Assembly (NCBI GenBank): GCA_022575985.1
Contig: JAKSXM010000258.1
Span: 620,001 to 684,000 of the forward strand
DNA: 64,000 bases
Direction of reading: 5' to 3'
From: Anagrus nilaparvatae
Lineage: Eukaryota; Arthropoda; Insecta; Hymenoptera; Mymaridae
Part shown: in pieces, positions 46,401 through 54,879 of the stretch
How positions within the stretch are numbered: position 1 is the first letter of the stretch
Layout of the letters: the number at the start of each line of letters is the position of its first letter
Notes under the pieces: generated by a model
The model's input: only the letters and a program-made list of their open reading frames with translations
Databases searched by the model: none
Told to the model about the DNA's origin: nothing
Program-made: the position numbers and the translations under genes

Positions 46401-48934
46401 GAAGTCCCATAACACTTTATTTTATCAACATAGAATTTTTAAAAATCTCAATTTTCCTATATAAAATACATTACAAATAAAAAAAAATTTTGAAGCACAT
46501 TATAAAATTAGAAAGCTGAAAAGTCAAATACCCATGTTATTTAAATGGGAAAATTGAGGCTCTTACAGGCACGTTTTTTTACAAAGCAAAAGTGAAATCC
46601 TTGGAGCTGGGGACTTTTTAAGAAATAAGGTCCACTCTAATGTACATCATGAATTTGCAAAACTAAACAAATATTATTTATTGTATATTTACGGGTGTAT
46701 TTAGGATATACTTTCACTGCAGCACATTATTGGTTGAAAAAATGTCAGTTTTATGAATAAGTTTTTTGAGTTTTTAGGTATATCTAAAAACATGGTTTAT
46801 ACCGCATTCAAAAAAAAGGAAGGATCAAATTTAACCCAGATAGTTTTGCCTGATTATAGAGGTAAACATCATAATAGACCTTTGGCTCTAAAAGAATACG
46901 AGAAAGAAGCCATACGTGAACATATAGAATCTTTTCCAACAATGAAGTCCCATTATTGTAGGGAATGCACGGATCGTAAATATCTTGAAGAAGGATTATC
47001 TATTTCTTTGATGTACAAAATGTACCAAGAAAAAATGTTCAAAGAAAAAAAGAATTACGTGCATTTCCAAAGCTATAGACAAATTTTCTTGGACGAATAC
47101 AACTATGGATTTTTTCATCCAAAAAAAGACAGGTCAGTCAAATGTCTTAAAAAATAATACTTATAACTATGAGGCTATCATTTTCTTGAATAAAATATTT
47201 TACAGATGCAGTTACTGCGAAAACTATAAATATAAAAGTAGTACAGAGAAAGCTTCAATGAAATTAGAATATGATCAACATAGAGAAAAGATTACAACTG
47301 TAAGATCATTAATGAAAGATGATAAACTTGCGTCCCAAGAAAATAAAAAAAAGAAAACCATAAACATTGACATTCAGAAAGTTCTTACTACTCCTCGGGC
47401 TGAAATTGGTCCACTGTATTATTTTTCAAAAATTTGTGTTTGGAATTGCACAATATTTGATTTAGGCGATCATCTAGGAATATGTCATGTGTGGAATGAA
47501 ACAATAGGACATCGGGGTGCAAATGAAGTATCCTCATTTCTTTGGGAATATTTTGAAGAACAAAGCCAAAACGGTGTGGAAGAATTTACTGTGTACAGTG
47601 ATAGCTGTTCTGGACAGAATAGAAATAAAATAATATTTTCAATGTACATGAAGGCAGCGAATACTATGAACATCAAAATCACTCATCGGTTAGTTTTAAA
47701 AACAAAATAAAATATTTAATTTTCTTTAAGTAGGGGAAGGTGGGGAAAAATGCACATAAAAAAGGTAAACATTGTATTTAGAATTGCTTAAGAATAAAGT
47801 ATATAAAAAACAAATATTATAAACTAGATCTGGGTGGAATGGACCGGTCCCCATACTAATAACATGCTAATACTCCAAATTGTTGAGTATAGTATTAACG
47901 TGTCATTAGTATGGGGACCGGTCGAAGCCACCCAGCTCTATTGAAAACTAATGATCATTAATAACACTTATGATGTTTCTATTATCCTTAAAGACAAAAG
48001 TTTGTTACAGCTAAATTAATAATTTTTTTTTTTTATGTTTGATCTGTTTTCACTGATGTTAAATATATTTTTTAAAACTTTTTATGTAACGCTCAATAGT
48101 AATTATTAAAAACTTGATTATTGCGACCTTGTTGAACAGATAATAGCTAAATGAATTACAAAATACCTCTAGTTTTTATCAATATTTCATTCTCAAACTG
48201 AGAACTTATTTATACTTGTTTTTTTTTATTTTTAAAAATAAATAGTTGAAATTTGTAAATATAGTTTATTTACTATAGTATTAAGAATATACAACATTTT
48301 GTTTATAAATTATTATACTACAAGCAATTAAATTTAGTGTTTTTTTTAGCTTTTAAATTATATTATTCTAAAAAACATCATGCGATTTAAGGCCAAAATA
48401 TATATGTATTTTTATAGATTCTTTGAAGTTGGACATAGTGAGTGTGATGGAGATTCCATGCATGCCTGTATTGAAAACCACGTTAAAAATAAAAGTGTTT
48501 TTACCCAAGATCAGTGGATTAATCATATGAAGGAGGCAAAGCAAACTGGTGAAAAATATAAAGTGAAGGATATTTGTCAAGACCAAATTCTTGACTTTGA
48601 AAGTTTATCATCATTGTTTAACTGGAGGTTAGCCAAAACGTCTACTATTAAGGAAATTGTTATCAACCCTAATGAAAGTTTTTTCGTCGCCCGCTCAGAC
48701 CTTAGGAAAGAAAATCCTGAAAAACCAGAAGATGTAATTCCAAAGCCAAGAAAAGTAAACATTTTCAAGAAAATAAATAAATTAACTGACTTGGAAAATG
48801 CTGAAGTACATCCAGCATTTGAAGAAAAAATTGCTTTAACAATAAGCAAAAAAAATGATATTAACTTGATGCTTGAAAAAGAATATATTCAAGCAGAGCA
48901 TTGCTCGTTTTATGAAAATATATTAAAGGATTAA
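22388..48934 (+). CDS. Transposase-like protein of the large TIR element, six exons, 814 aa
   Basis: Exons: 22388-22412, 22889-23101, 42870-43721, 46778-47132, 47206-47688 and 48418-48934. All introns are GT-AG. Phases are 1, 1, 1, 2, 2 and the joined length is 2445 nt including TAA, with no internal stop. The N-terminal third is acidic and Ser/Asp/Glu-rich, with a basic KRKRKYTKKK stretch that may be a nuclear signal. A CDPSCRNKC cysteine cluster follows, then CRTMFL before SISKNMVY, SHYCRECTDRKYL near residue 422, a probable catalytic first Asp in IDIQKVL, YSDSCSGQNRN near 613 and GHSECDGDSMHACIE near 650. From memory, this order is common to uncharacterised, probably DDE-type transposase proteins abundant in insects and cnidarians. 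It should bind the iterons and move the element. Intron 2 is 19.8 kb through insertions, which may abolish expression. Family placement is the uncertain part. Confidence 0.85.
22889..23101 (+). CDS. Exon 2 of the large-element transposase
   Basis: The acceptor is TTTAATAG|GC and the donor is GACAA|GTAATT. The 71 encoded codons are rich in Asp, Glu and Ser (for example SSGFEDDELNISYEDDEF), similar in character to the start of exon 3. The R1 insertion lies 180 bp downstream in the intron. Confidence 0.75.
23296..24757 (+). other. R1 element 5' UTR
   Basis: GC-richer, noncoding DNA with an internal poly-T run near 24211-24233. Short frames on both strands here lack any protein signature. Confidence 0.7.
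24758..26866 (+). pseudogene. R1-clade ORF1 (RNA-binding Gag-like), one in-frame stop
   Basis: The frame starts at ATG 24758 and would encode about 702 residues, but TAG at 26414-26416 splits it. The middle third is extremely rich in Glu, Lys, Gln and Arg (about 25370-26120) and likely forms charged helices or coiled coil. After the stop comes a region typical of R1 ORF1 with CCHC knuckles: CYKCLGYGHSQYVC, CLKCGKDGHKRTEF and CFLCKTRKDKCSTEHYPGEGNC. The protein would bind the element RNA. In the second knuckle the usual final Cys is replaced (TEFSKD). The stop TGA overlaps the ORF2 start as ATGA at 26863-26866. Confidence 0.9.
26863..29745 (+). pseudogene. R1-clade ORF2 (endonuclease-reverse transcriptase), two in-frame stops
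   Basis: One frame spans 961 codons. The N-terminal third is an apurinic-type endonuclease with QGNMRHAR, LLLSEQYY, ILGGDFNAR and SDHHYI. The reverse transcriptase follows: GKAPGPDGIPAEVL, SYRPLCMLNTIGK, LTLDVKNAFNSARW-type block, GITQGSVLGPDLWN and the catalytic GYADDVAL. The C-terminal part has the cysteine-histidine motif CLHCPGVDDVVEHTFFEC found in R1-clade proteins. Stops interrupt it at 27244-27246 (TAA, just after the GGDFNAR block) and 29167-29169 (TAG, before VQRQAAVR). Start codon overlap with ORF1 suggests reinitiation in the ancestral element. Confidence 0.93.
29746..30058 (+). other. R1 element 3' UTR and poly-A tail
   Basis: GC-rich 3' UTR with the inverted pair TTGTACA around 29933-29950, ending in a run of A from about 30030 and AAAT units. 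The target duplication follows at once. Confidence 0.8.
30100..32575. repeat. Tandem duplication split by a foldback
   Basis: 30100-30457 matches 32213-32508 as direct repeats (shared TTTCGTCATCC, ACAAAAGAAAAATTTA, GAGGGAT). Sequence after the foldback (AATATTTTTTTCTTGAGGTAAAT, near 32045) also matches 32526-32549. The simplest reading is a roughly 500-bp tandem duplication of intron DNA, with the foldback inserted into its first copy. Confidence 0.75.
30458..32036. mobile_element. 1.6-kb foldback element with internal hairpin
   Basis: Ends pair from TGTGCATTTCTACGAG (about 30467) to CTCGTAGAAATGCACA (about 32030), and pairing continues through GAGCACCAAAAATGA and TTTAGCCAAGTTAT for several hundred bp. 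Inside the left half, 30955-31130 is itself a near-perfect hairpin with arms of about 85 bp (GACCTAAAAATTGAA motifs). No coding frame. I could not define a target duplication. Confidence 0.75.
32666..32830. repeat. hAT end rich in CGATA units
   Basis: Repeated ATCGTATCG and ACGATACGAT strings follow the TIR. The mirrored series lies at 36885-37072. Multiple subterminal motifs are where hAT transposases bind, so these are candidate binding sites (inference). Confidence 0.75.
33190..33820. repeat. 293-bp tandem duplication inside the hAT element
   Basis: Two nearly identical copies (landmark GGGCCCCTTGTCATTGGTAG at 33304 and 33597) lie between the 3' end of the transposase gene and the left terminus. 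Noncoding. Confidence 0.85.
33857..36295 (-). CDS. hAT transposase, three exons, 755 aa
   Basis: Exons on the minus strand: 36295-36136, 36064-35685 and 35584-33857, with GT-AG introns and matching phases. Exon 1 starts at ATG and encodes a Cys-rich N-terminal module (CPAC, CIIC, CFDC). Exon 2 holds a BED-type zinc finger with Cys114, Cys117, His142 and His147. Exon 3 carries the hAT core: FAFTIDAWSAK and GITVDNVSAN with the conserved acidic residues, CLAHVINLSVQD, TRWNSSFEML, and the C-terminal dimerisation block (SVPIERVFSEAS, then ICINRWM). The enzyme would act in the nucleus, excising and reinserting the element with 8-bp duplications. No stop or frameshift is seen. The Cys-rich first exon is the least certain part but joins in frame. 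Confidence 0.92.
37436..38170. other. Intron 2 DNA between MITE and LTR element
   Basis: No gene is visible. The segment near 38010-38060 (AACTGTATCGGCCAAGTATG) recurs inverted at about 41935-41965, and AGATCAAAAACCTCTGTAT near 37806 resembles inverted sequence near 42310. An older, decayed inverted-repeat element may therefore flank the LTR retrotransposon. A TTTA microsatellite at 38146-38170 is the LTR element's target. Confidence 0.5.
38171..38998. repeat. LTR (828 bp), left copy
   Basis: Starts TGTTATTTTTAGGC and ends TCTGAAAATAACA. Compared by eye with 40552-41379 it shows one substitution (CTGAG against CCGAG near 38709). ATTTA precedes it. Confidence 0.93.
38999..40551 (+). other. 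Internal region of the young LTR element
   Basis: The first half is rich in repeated GCC(T)TTGCT(C/A)C- and TTTGCCACG-like strings (39460-39870). No frame resembling Gag or Pol exists on either strand. Confidence 0.8.
40552..41379. repeat. LTR (828 bp), right copy
   Basis: Near-identical to 38171-38998. The short open frames that appear twice in the two LTRs are conserved only because the LTRs are, and are not proposed as genes. Confidence 0.93.
41385..42869. other. End of intron 2
   Basis: AT-rich noncoding DNA. It includes CGCAAGATGGCGAAAT near 41644 and sequence inverted relative to 37800-38060. A TTATCCA/TGGATAA-rich patch lies at 42355-42510. No gene is visible. Confidence 0.5.
42870..43721 (+). 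CDS. Exon 3 of the large-element transposase
   Basis: The acceptor is TGTATAAAG|GT and the donor CACTAA|GTAAGT. It encodes the acidic region, the basic KRKRKYTKKK stretch, the CDPSCRNKC cysteine cluster and the start of the conserved block ending CRTMFLSTL. A short SDSDSDSD run lies near 43580. Confidence 0.88.
44271..44621. mobile_element. 351-bp MITE with GC-rich ends
   Basis: Ends CCTCCCGGGCGTAAAACTCG and complement pair for about 28 bp. The interior alternates CACTCGTGCTAGTGCTCAC-like motifs. No target duplication is obvious. Confidence 0.7.
45967..46077. mobile_element. Short palindromic MITE, copy 1
   Basis: About 111 bp with inverted ends near CTGTGTGGTTTGGACGGGTC and GACCGGTCCAAGCCGCCCAG. 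Related to 47830-47935 in intron 5. Confidence 0.65.
46117..46642. mobile_element. TA-flanked MITE, 526 bp
   Basis: Inverted ends CATTAGAGTGGACCTTAT and complement extend about 150 bp inward with small differences (CCCAGCTCCAAGGATTTCGC region). TA at 46115-46116 and 46643-46644 suggests a Tc1/mariner-type origin. Confidence 0.7.
46778..47132 (+). CDS. Exon 4 of the large-element transposase
   Basis: The acceptor is GTTTTTAG|GT and the donor GACAG|GTCAGT. It carries SISKNMVYTAF, RGKHHNRP and SHYCRECTDRKYL, then the NYGFFHPKKD block that continues into exon 5 as RCSYC. Confidence 0.9.
47206..47688 (+). CDS. Exon 5 of the large-element transposase
   Basis: The acceptor is TATTTTACAG|A and the donor CATCG|GTTAGT. 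It contains CSYCENYK, IDIQKVLTTP, GICHVWNETIGHRGANE and YSDSCSGQNRN, the presumed catalytic core. Confidence 0.9.
47830..47935. mobile_element. Short palindromic MITE, copy 2
   Basis: About 106 bp in intron 5, with inverted ends CTGGGTGG...CCACCCAG and inner GACCGGTCCCCATACTAATA. Same family as 45967-46077. Confidence 0.65.
48418..48934 (+). CDS. Exon 6 of the large-element transposase
   Basis: The acceptor is TTTTTATAG|A. It opens with RFFEVGHSECDGDSMHACIE, the last conserved acidic block, and ends at TAA after a Lys/Glu-rich tail. Confidence 0.9.
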
Positions 48935-49011
48935 AATTTTAAAAATTCTGTTTGCAGATAATTACATTTTATGTGTTCAGTAGATATTAAAAGTTTGACT
49001 ATTGATGATTA

Positions 49012-49392
49012 AGGGGCCAAAGGTCACGTGTTGAGTATACAAAATCGTTGGGTTTTTTTGCGCCATTGGTTTTAAAAAACCATGAATCCAAGGTGGTAGT
49101 ATGTGGGCTTATTTGAAAACTGAAAATTGGGGCAATTGCGTGATTTTTCGAGTTTTTTCTAAAATTTTTATTGAACAATATATTAATATTATTAAAAACT
49201 ATTTTTTTGGTTATGAATGTTCATTTTCGGTTACAAAACAAAAATAATCGATTGTCAATAGAATCATTAAAACGCCGAAAATATTTTATAAAAAAAAGTA
49301 ATTCGAGCTAATAATTTATTTAGGAAATGCTTATAATCGTGCAAAAAAAATTGCTATGATACCCTATATTCTCAACGTTACCTTTGGCCCCT
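49012..49392. mobile_element. 381-bp MITE downstream of the transposase
   Basis: Inverted ends AGGGGCCAAAGGT(C/A)ACG lie 78 bp after the transposase stop codon and at 49376-49392. Noncoding; it sits in what should be the 3' UTR. No clear target duplication. Confidence 0.6.
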
Positions 49393-49816
49393 GAATATTA
49401 AACTAAAGAGTAAGAACAAATTTTATTGTATTATACTTATAGTTATAATTAGCTTTAAATATTTTAAGTACTAAAAGAAGCTAGTCTTAAATTTTTAATG
49501 GAGATCTCTGTGATAAAACTGCAGATATTAAAAAACACAGAAAATGATTTGAATTTTATTATTATTATTCTTAAATGGATTTTTCTTCAATAGTTGCATT
49601 ACCTAAAAATAATTTAAGTAATGATAATAATTAATAATAGTAAATTGACATAATAATTTATTATTTTTTATATTTAATCTATTTTATATTTGTGCAGTTA
49701 AACAATATTGTAATAAAAAAAGCCTCTCATTATTTTATTTTAAATATCAACTGTACTTAAATAACTTTTGTAATTTAAATTGCTTGTTTGTGATTAAAAC
49801 AAATTCCTCTTTTTCA
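49393..49816 (+). other. 3' flank of the transposase gene
   Basis: AT-rich noncoding DNA between the MITE and the right arm. An AATAAA at about 49711 is a possible polyadenylation signal but is weak evidence in such AT-rich sequence. Confidence 0.4.
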
Positions 49817-51294
49817 TGACACCTTTTTTTTTTATTGAACATAATCTTATAGTAATAAAACAAAAAAATGTACGTTTTTTTAAATTTGTAGTACCATTAT
49901 AGTTACTCGTTTATTAAAATTTACTTTTTAGCGATGCAAAAATGTACAAAGAATTACTTTCGAGTTTCCGCCATTTCCACATAAATTTTCCAAGATGGTC
50001 GAACCATAAATATAAAAAAAGGAATCTTTTACATTACCCAGGGATTTTTAAAGTTTAGAAATCATTAATAAAAAATTAAAATAAATATAATTAATTACAA
50101 TTTTTTGGTTTAAATTTAAGAAAAAAGCTTTGAAATTTAAAAAAATTTGTGGTTTAAATTTGAGAAAAAAGCTTAGTAACTTTAAAAAATTGTAGGTTTA
50201 AATTAAAGAAAAAAGCTTAGTAATTTTAAAAATTATCTGGTTTAATTTTAAAAAAAAAGCTTAGTAAGCTAAAAAATTTTTTTCATATGTATACTGTAGA
50301 AAGTAACGCTAGTAGACTAAAAAAAATAATATAAACATTTGTAAATATCCGAAAAAAATCCTAAATTTACTATATTTAGCTATGTCAACAAAAAAATTCC
50401 AGTATTTTCGAAATGATTTTTTGTAAATTTGCACAAAAAAATAATAAATAACAATTTTTGTTTAAAAATTTACAGAAAATATTTTTAAATTTCGTTAATT
50501 CACAAAAAAAATCGAGGATTCACGAATTTTGGGTTAATATACCAAATTTAGTAAAACGATTTTTTGGAATTTTCACTAATTTTTTAGATAATATTATTTT
50601 CAGTTCAAAAAATAAAATTTTTTAAAAACAATTTATTTTTGAATGCCTCGTAAAATTGATTTGTCATGCAAAAAATTTATTTCCATTTATTTTTCACGGA
50701 TTTTATTCACCATCTTGGAAATTAGTAAAATAATTTGGGGGTAAAAAATACCAAAAACCTATTCGTCTAATAGAAAATTCATTTTTCTCAATTTTTCAAT
50801 CTTTTGGTCCGCCATCTTTGAAAATCAAAAAGCCAAAAAATTAAATTTATCGTCAATAATAATTTATTTTTGAATACCTCTAAAATCGATTTGTCATGCA
50901 GAAAATAAATTTTCTTTTGTTTTGTCACGTAGAAAATTAATTTTCTTTCGTTTTTCATGTTTTCGTTCTGCTATCATGAAAATATAATAAGACATTTTCG
51001 CGTTAATGAATAAGAACTCTCAGAATTACAGAAGTACGACGCTAGTCAAAATTTATTGAATTTTGAGTTGGCCTAATTTTCGTCTTGTAAATTGAGTAGG
51101 CATAGTCTTCGTCGCCGAAATCAAGTTGTCCCAGTCTTCCATTTATAATTCAAGTTGTCCTAGTCTCCGTCTCCGATTTTGAGTAGGCACAGTATTCGGT
51201 TTAACATTTAGTTGTCATAGTCTTCCATTTATAATTGAGTTGGCGCGATTTTCCACACTCAATTGAGCCGTCCCTCTTTTCGCTAGTAGCGTCG
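49817..51294 (-). repeat. Right terminal inverted repeat
   Basis: The arm mirrors 10829-11438 plus 20796-21480 and shows the uninterrupted site of the BEL-like insertion near 50680 (CATTTATTTTTCACGG). Four ~48-bp units with AAATTTAAGAAAAAAGCTT lie at 50098-50283. The left arm has fewer. Confidence 0.88.
51063..51272 (-). promoter_or_regulatory. Eight iterons in right TIR
   Basis: Complementary decamers (TTGAGTTGGC, TTGAGTAGGC, TCAAGTTGTC types) start at 51063, 51092, 51121, 51150, 51179, 51207, 51235 and 51263, steps of 28-29 bp. Order and spacing mirror the left arm exactly. Confidence 0.7.
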
Positions 51295-51300
51295 ATATAT

Positions 51301-52676
51301 ACTTATACTGCATTTTTTTTTTATTTAATTAAATAATAGAAATATGGTATAAATGGACATAATTTTAAAGTTAAAAAATATATTCAAATGTTTTAAATAA
51401 ATTTACAAATGTATATTTTGATATGAATTTTTGCTTTTTAGTTTTTGATTATCTGAATTCGCGAAATCGTGTGAGCCTTATTGTAGGCGGTAACTTAAAC
51501 ACCATATTTCTATTATTTAATTAAATTTAAAGGAATATATATAATATACATTTTTTTTACTTCAATCATGTGTAAAAAAAATTAAAAAAAAGTTTTTTCA
51601 ATTATACATTGAGTTTTCACATAAAAAAATCTAAAATTGCATAAACATTTTAAAAATCTCGAGCTACGGTTCCCTTAAGTTTTTAATTATTAGTATGTGC
51701 GCATGATCAAATTTGCAAACCAATAATATAATAAATTAAAATAATTAAAATGAAGAGAATAAAAATAATTAGAATGATAAAGTTTTGTTGACAGCTTTAT
51801 TTCTTGTGTGAATTAAATATAAATATTTTGTTACATAATTTGATAAGAAAAAAGTTTCATTGAATACTTTAACGATGTATAATCAAAGATTTTATAGTAA
51901 TTGGACTAGTCCTTCAAAAAAACCCCCATGTCGAAATCGTTCATCATGACCAAACACGTAACCATAGTCAAAAATGTTGATGGACGAGAATAATAATAAT
52001 TGGAACTCCCGTGCAAAAAATTAGGTGAAATAAAAATGTAATTTTTTTAATTTTGAAGGAAAAAATTTAAAAATAATAATAAAGAGAAAACAGTATAAAT
52101 ACTGTTTTTGTTCCAATTAATTAAATTAATTTGATCAGTTTATTATAAATAATAAATACGATCTAATAGAACTAAAAATGTATAACTTTTTTCATTATTG
52201 CTATCAGTGTTTCTGAGGACTGAGCCTCTCTTTGTCACACAGAAAAATTATTATTGAAAAAAGTTGTATGATGTTAAAAATTTATTTTTCTGATGTTAAA
52301 AAGTTTTTAGAAAAATGAAAAATCTTTGTTCATTTCAACTCTGCAAGAAAACAGGGCGAGTCTCATCAGTGTAATCCCTGCCCCATACATTTTCATTTTA
52401 AGAAATTAAATTTATTAAGAAATTGAGAATAAATTAATTATATTAAATTGAATAGAAGAATCATAAACTTTATTTTAAATAAATGAACGTACGCACTTAA
52501 AAGAGACATTACACAAGTAGGATAAATAATATGAGTAGTTAGATTTAAAAGGTAGTGTAAGGAGGATACACTTGAGCCTCACTGACGATTCTATCAGGTG
52601 TTTCCGAGATGAAACATTGTTTCATAAACAATTACTATGATTTTGAGTAAGCATTTCGGAGCATTGTTTAAGTTAG
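51301..52676. other. AT-rich DNA between transposon and palindrome
   Basis: No gene is seen. 52073-52250 repeats 53101-53272 in direct orientation (AGAGAAAACAGTATAAATAC, TGTTTCTGAGGACTGAGCCT). It is therefore a stray copy of a module belonging to the palindrome that follows. Confidence 0.55.
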
Positions 52677-53532
52677 GAGTATGAATTATCGACCTTGAGG
52701 AGAAATACCAGCCCTAAAGTTTATAATTCTTTATAAATTTTTTTTTTTTTTTTTACTTTATTATTTTTAATTTATTTAACTTTTATCAAGCATCATGTTA
52801 TTTGTCAAAGCTATACCAGCCTGAACGACATGTTATAGGTATAACAGTTACAGCTCTCATAATATGATCGTTAGATTTAGCTTCAAAAAAGTTTTTTTTT
52901 TTTTTTTTTCTTTTTTTTTAAATATTTTTTAAGAACTAAGTATAAAATGTTAAAAAAAAGAAAAATAATTTTTTCAAAAAAAATATTTTGAAAATTTTGT
53001 CGAATTAAAAATTTTTTTTCTTCTATTTTTTCTATTATGTCTAGTTGGTAACAGACAAATTATTTATTTTGGTGGGCATTTTTTGGATCAATTACCAATT
53101 AATAATAAAGAGAAAACAGTATAAATACTGTTTTTGTTCTAAATAATTAAATTAATTTGATGAGTTTATTATAAATAATAAACACGATCTAATGGAACTA
53201 AAAATATATAACTTTTTTCATTATTGTTATCAGTGTTTCTGAGGACTGAGCCTCACTTTGTCACACAGAATAAATTTAAAAATAAAAGTTTTCATAAATT
53301 TTGATTTCAAATTAGAGAAATAAATTTCTTAAAATTATAACTAACATGAAAAAAAATTAGTTATTAGGTTTAAAAATAAAATAAATAGTAGTGTTTGTTT
53401 ATTTTTTCATAGCAAAAGTTTTGAGACAATAATTTCCCTATATTTTGAATTCAAATCAGAGAAGTTGAGAAATAATGAATTTCTTAAATTTTAAGACAAA
53501 AATTTTCCAATATTTAGGTATCAAATCCGAGA

Positions 53533-54403
53533 AATCAAGTAAAAACGATATTTCTAAAATTAGTACATATAATTCTAAATAAAAGAATTTGGTACTAACT
53601 CCGAAAAGAAAAAAAAACAAGGGTGTTTTTTGTATTTTTTGAAGACAAGAATTTTGAAACAAGAATTTTCGAAAAATTAATTATCAGATCCGAGATAAAA
53701 TATAAAAAAAATGAGGTACTATGTCCAAAAAGAAAAAAAATAATGGTGTTTTTTTATATTTTTATGAACAAAATTTTCAAAAAATCAAGTATCAGATCCA
53801 AGAAATCAAGTAAAAGTGATGTTTTTTAGAAATTAGTACTTTCATAGGAAAAAATGAGGTACTGTGTCCAAAAAGAAAAAAAAAATGTTATCTTTTTTAA
53901 TTTTTAAAGCAAAAAAATTTAAGCAAAAATTTTGAAAAATTTAGGTAACAGATCCAAAAAATCCTGTAATAATGAATTACTGAAATTTAGAAATCCCGCG
54001 GAAGCTATTTTCCTAAAACGAGTATACTTCCATTTTAAAAAAACAGGTATTGCATCTAAATAAAAAAAAAAATACCTCGAGTTTTTTTTGTGACAAAAAT
54101 TAAAAAAAATATTAAGATCTGAATCACGCAATGTTTCAGAGATATTATCGGTTATATTCATACGCACACAGGGGTCGAATTCCAATCATTCATTTTTCAA
54201 GATTCGCTAATATTTGGTTATATTTTGCGTGAAAAATAAATGAATCGTGAATCGAGAATGATGACATGTAACCTTAAAATAAGGTTAAAATGCAAAAAAT
54301 CTGAGTCGAAAAATTTGAGTAGAAATTTTTCTGTTTGCATTTTTAGTTAACATTAGAAATGTTTTAGAAACGTTTTGTGCTGCAATGGCAGCATTGTAGG
54401 CAG
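53533..54403 (+). repeat. 870-bp module, copy 1
   Basis: Begins AATCAAGTAAAAACGATATT and ends GCAGCATTGTAGGCAG. Repeated at 55751-56620 (same strand) and 58640-59511 (inverted). AT-rich; its short open frames lack protein character. Confidence 0.9.
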
Positions 54404-54851
54404 ACCACTCGCTCTGGCCTCCAAGTCGGGAAGGGCGGGCGCCCCTCCGAGTAGTGCACACATCCGGAGAATATGTGCTCTACGGTATCTACCTTACCTG
54501 GACAGTGCAAGCACTGCCGTGTTGCCACCTTATGCCACTTCTTCAAAATGTCACGATAGTACCCGTGACCTGTTAAGAACTGGGCGGGCGCCCCTCCGAG
54601 TAGTGCACACATCCGGAGAATATGTGCTCTACGGTATCTACCTTACCTGGACAGTGCAAGCACTGCCGTGTTGCCACCTTATGCCACTTCTTCAAAATGT
54701 CACGATAGTATCCGTGACCTGTTAAGAACTGGGTTATATAGAAATCTAGCTCCTCATGTTCGCGTCCCGTCCAGGCCTCCAGATCCGGAATCAGTCTGTG
54801 CGTCCACCGGCCATAACTGTGTATTAACAAAGACGTGTGTGTTGTTGTCAA
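54402..54851 (-). pseudogene. R1-clade ORF2 3' fragment, left arm
   Basis: Minus-strand translation includes LIPDLEAWTGREHEE, FLTGHGYYRDILKKWHKVAT and CLHCPGKVDTVEHIFSGC, homologous to residues near the end of the ORF2 at 29400-29640. A stretch of about 149 bp covering the Cys-His motif is tandemly duplicated (landmarks near 54438 and 54587). Only the C-terminal piece is present, so it is inert. Confidence 0.88.
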
Positions 54852-54879
54852 AATTGTCAGCTATCTATTGTTTTTATGT

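Larger units (their letters stand above)
43722..46777 (+). other. Intron 3 with several MITEs
   Basis: Noncoding intron of about 3.06 kb. Besides the three MITEs listed separately, 44680-44790 repeats a segment of the left arm (21590-21720). The remainder is AT-rich and unrecognised. Confidence 0.65.
10829..51294 (+). mobile_element. ~40.5-kb TIR DNA transposon inflated by nested insertions
   Basis: The outer ends CGACGCTACTAGCGAAAAGA (10829) and its reverse complement (ending 51294) start long inverted arms that match over most of 1.5 kb. ATATAT flanks both sides. Because the sequence is AT-palindromic, the true duplication could be ATAT (4 bp) up to ATATAT (6 bp). Inside is a six-exon open gene for a transposase-like protein. 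Five large later insertions lie in the left arm and intron 2, each with its own termini. Removing them leaves about 14-15 kb. The superfamily is uncertain. A 4-bp duplication and the protein type would fit Sola-like elements, but that assignment is inference. There is no polymerase B or retroviral-type integrase, so it is not a Polinton. Confidence 0.8.

Noticed and set aside
10829..51294. Polinton/Maverick or endogenous virus
   Set aside because: Size and long inverted repeats would fit, but no DNA polymerase B, retroviral-type integrase, packaging ATPase or capsid gene is present. The extra length is nested transposons.
54375..54725. 116-codon frame (and its mirror at 58318-58668)
   Set aside because: It is antisense to the R1 ORF2 fragment, whose Cys-His motif is recognisable on the other strand.
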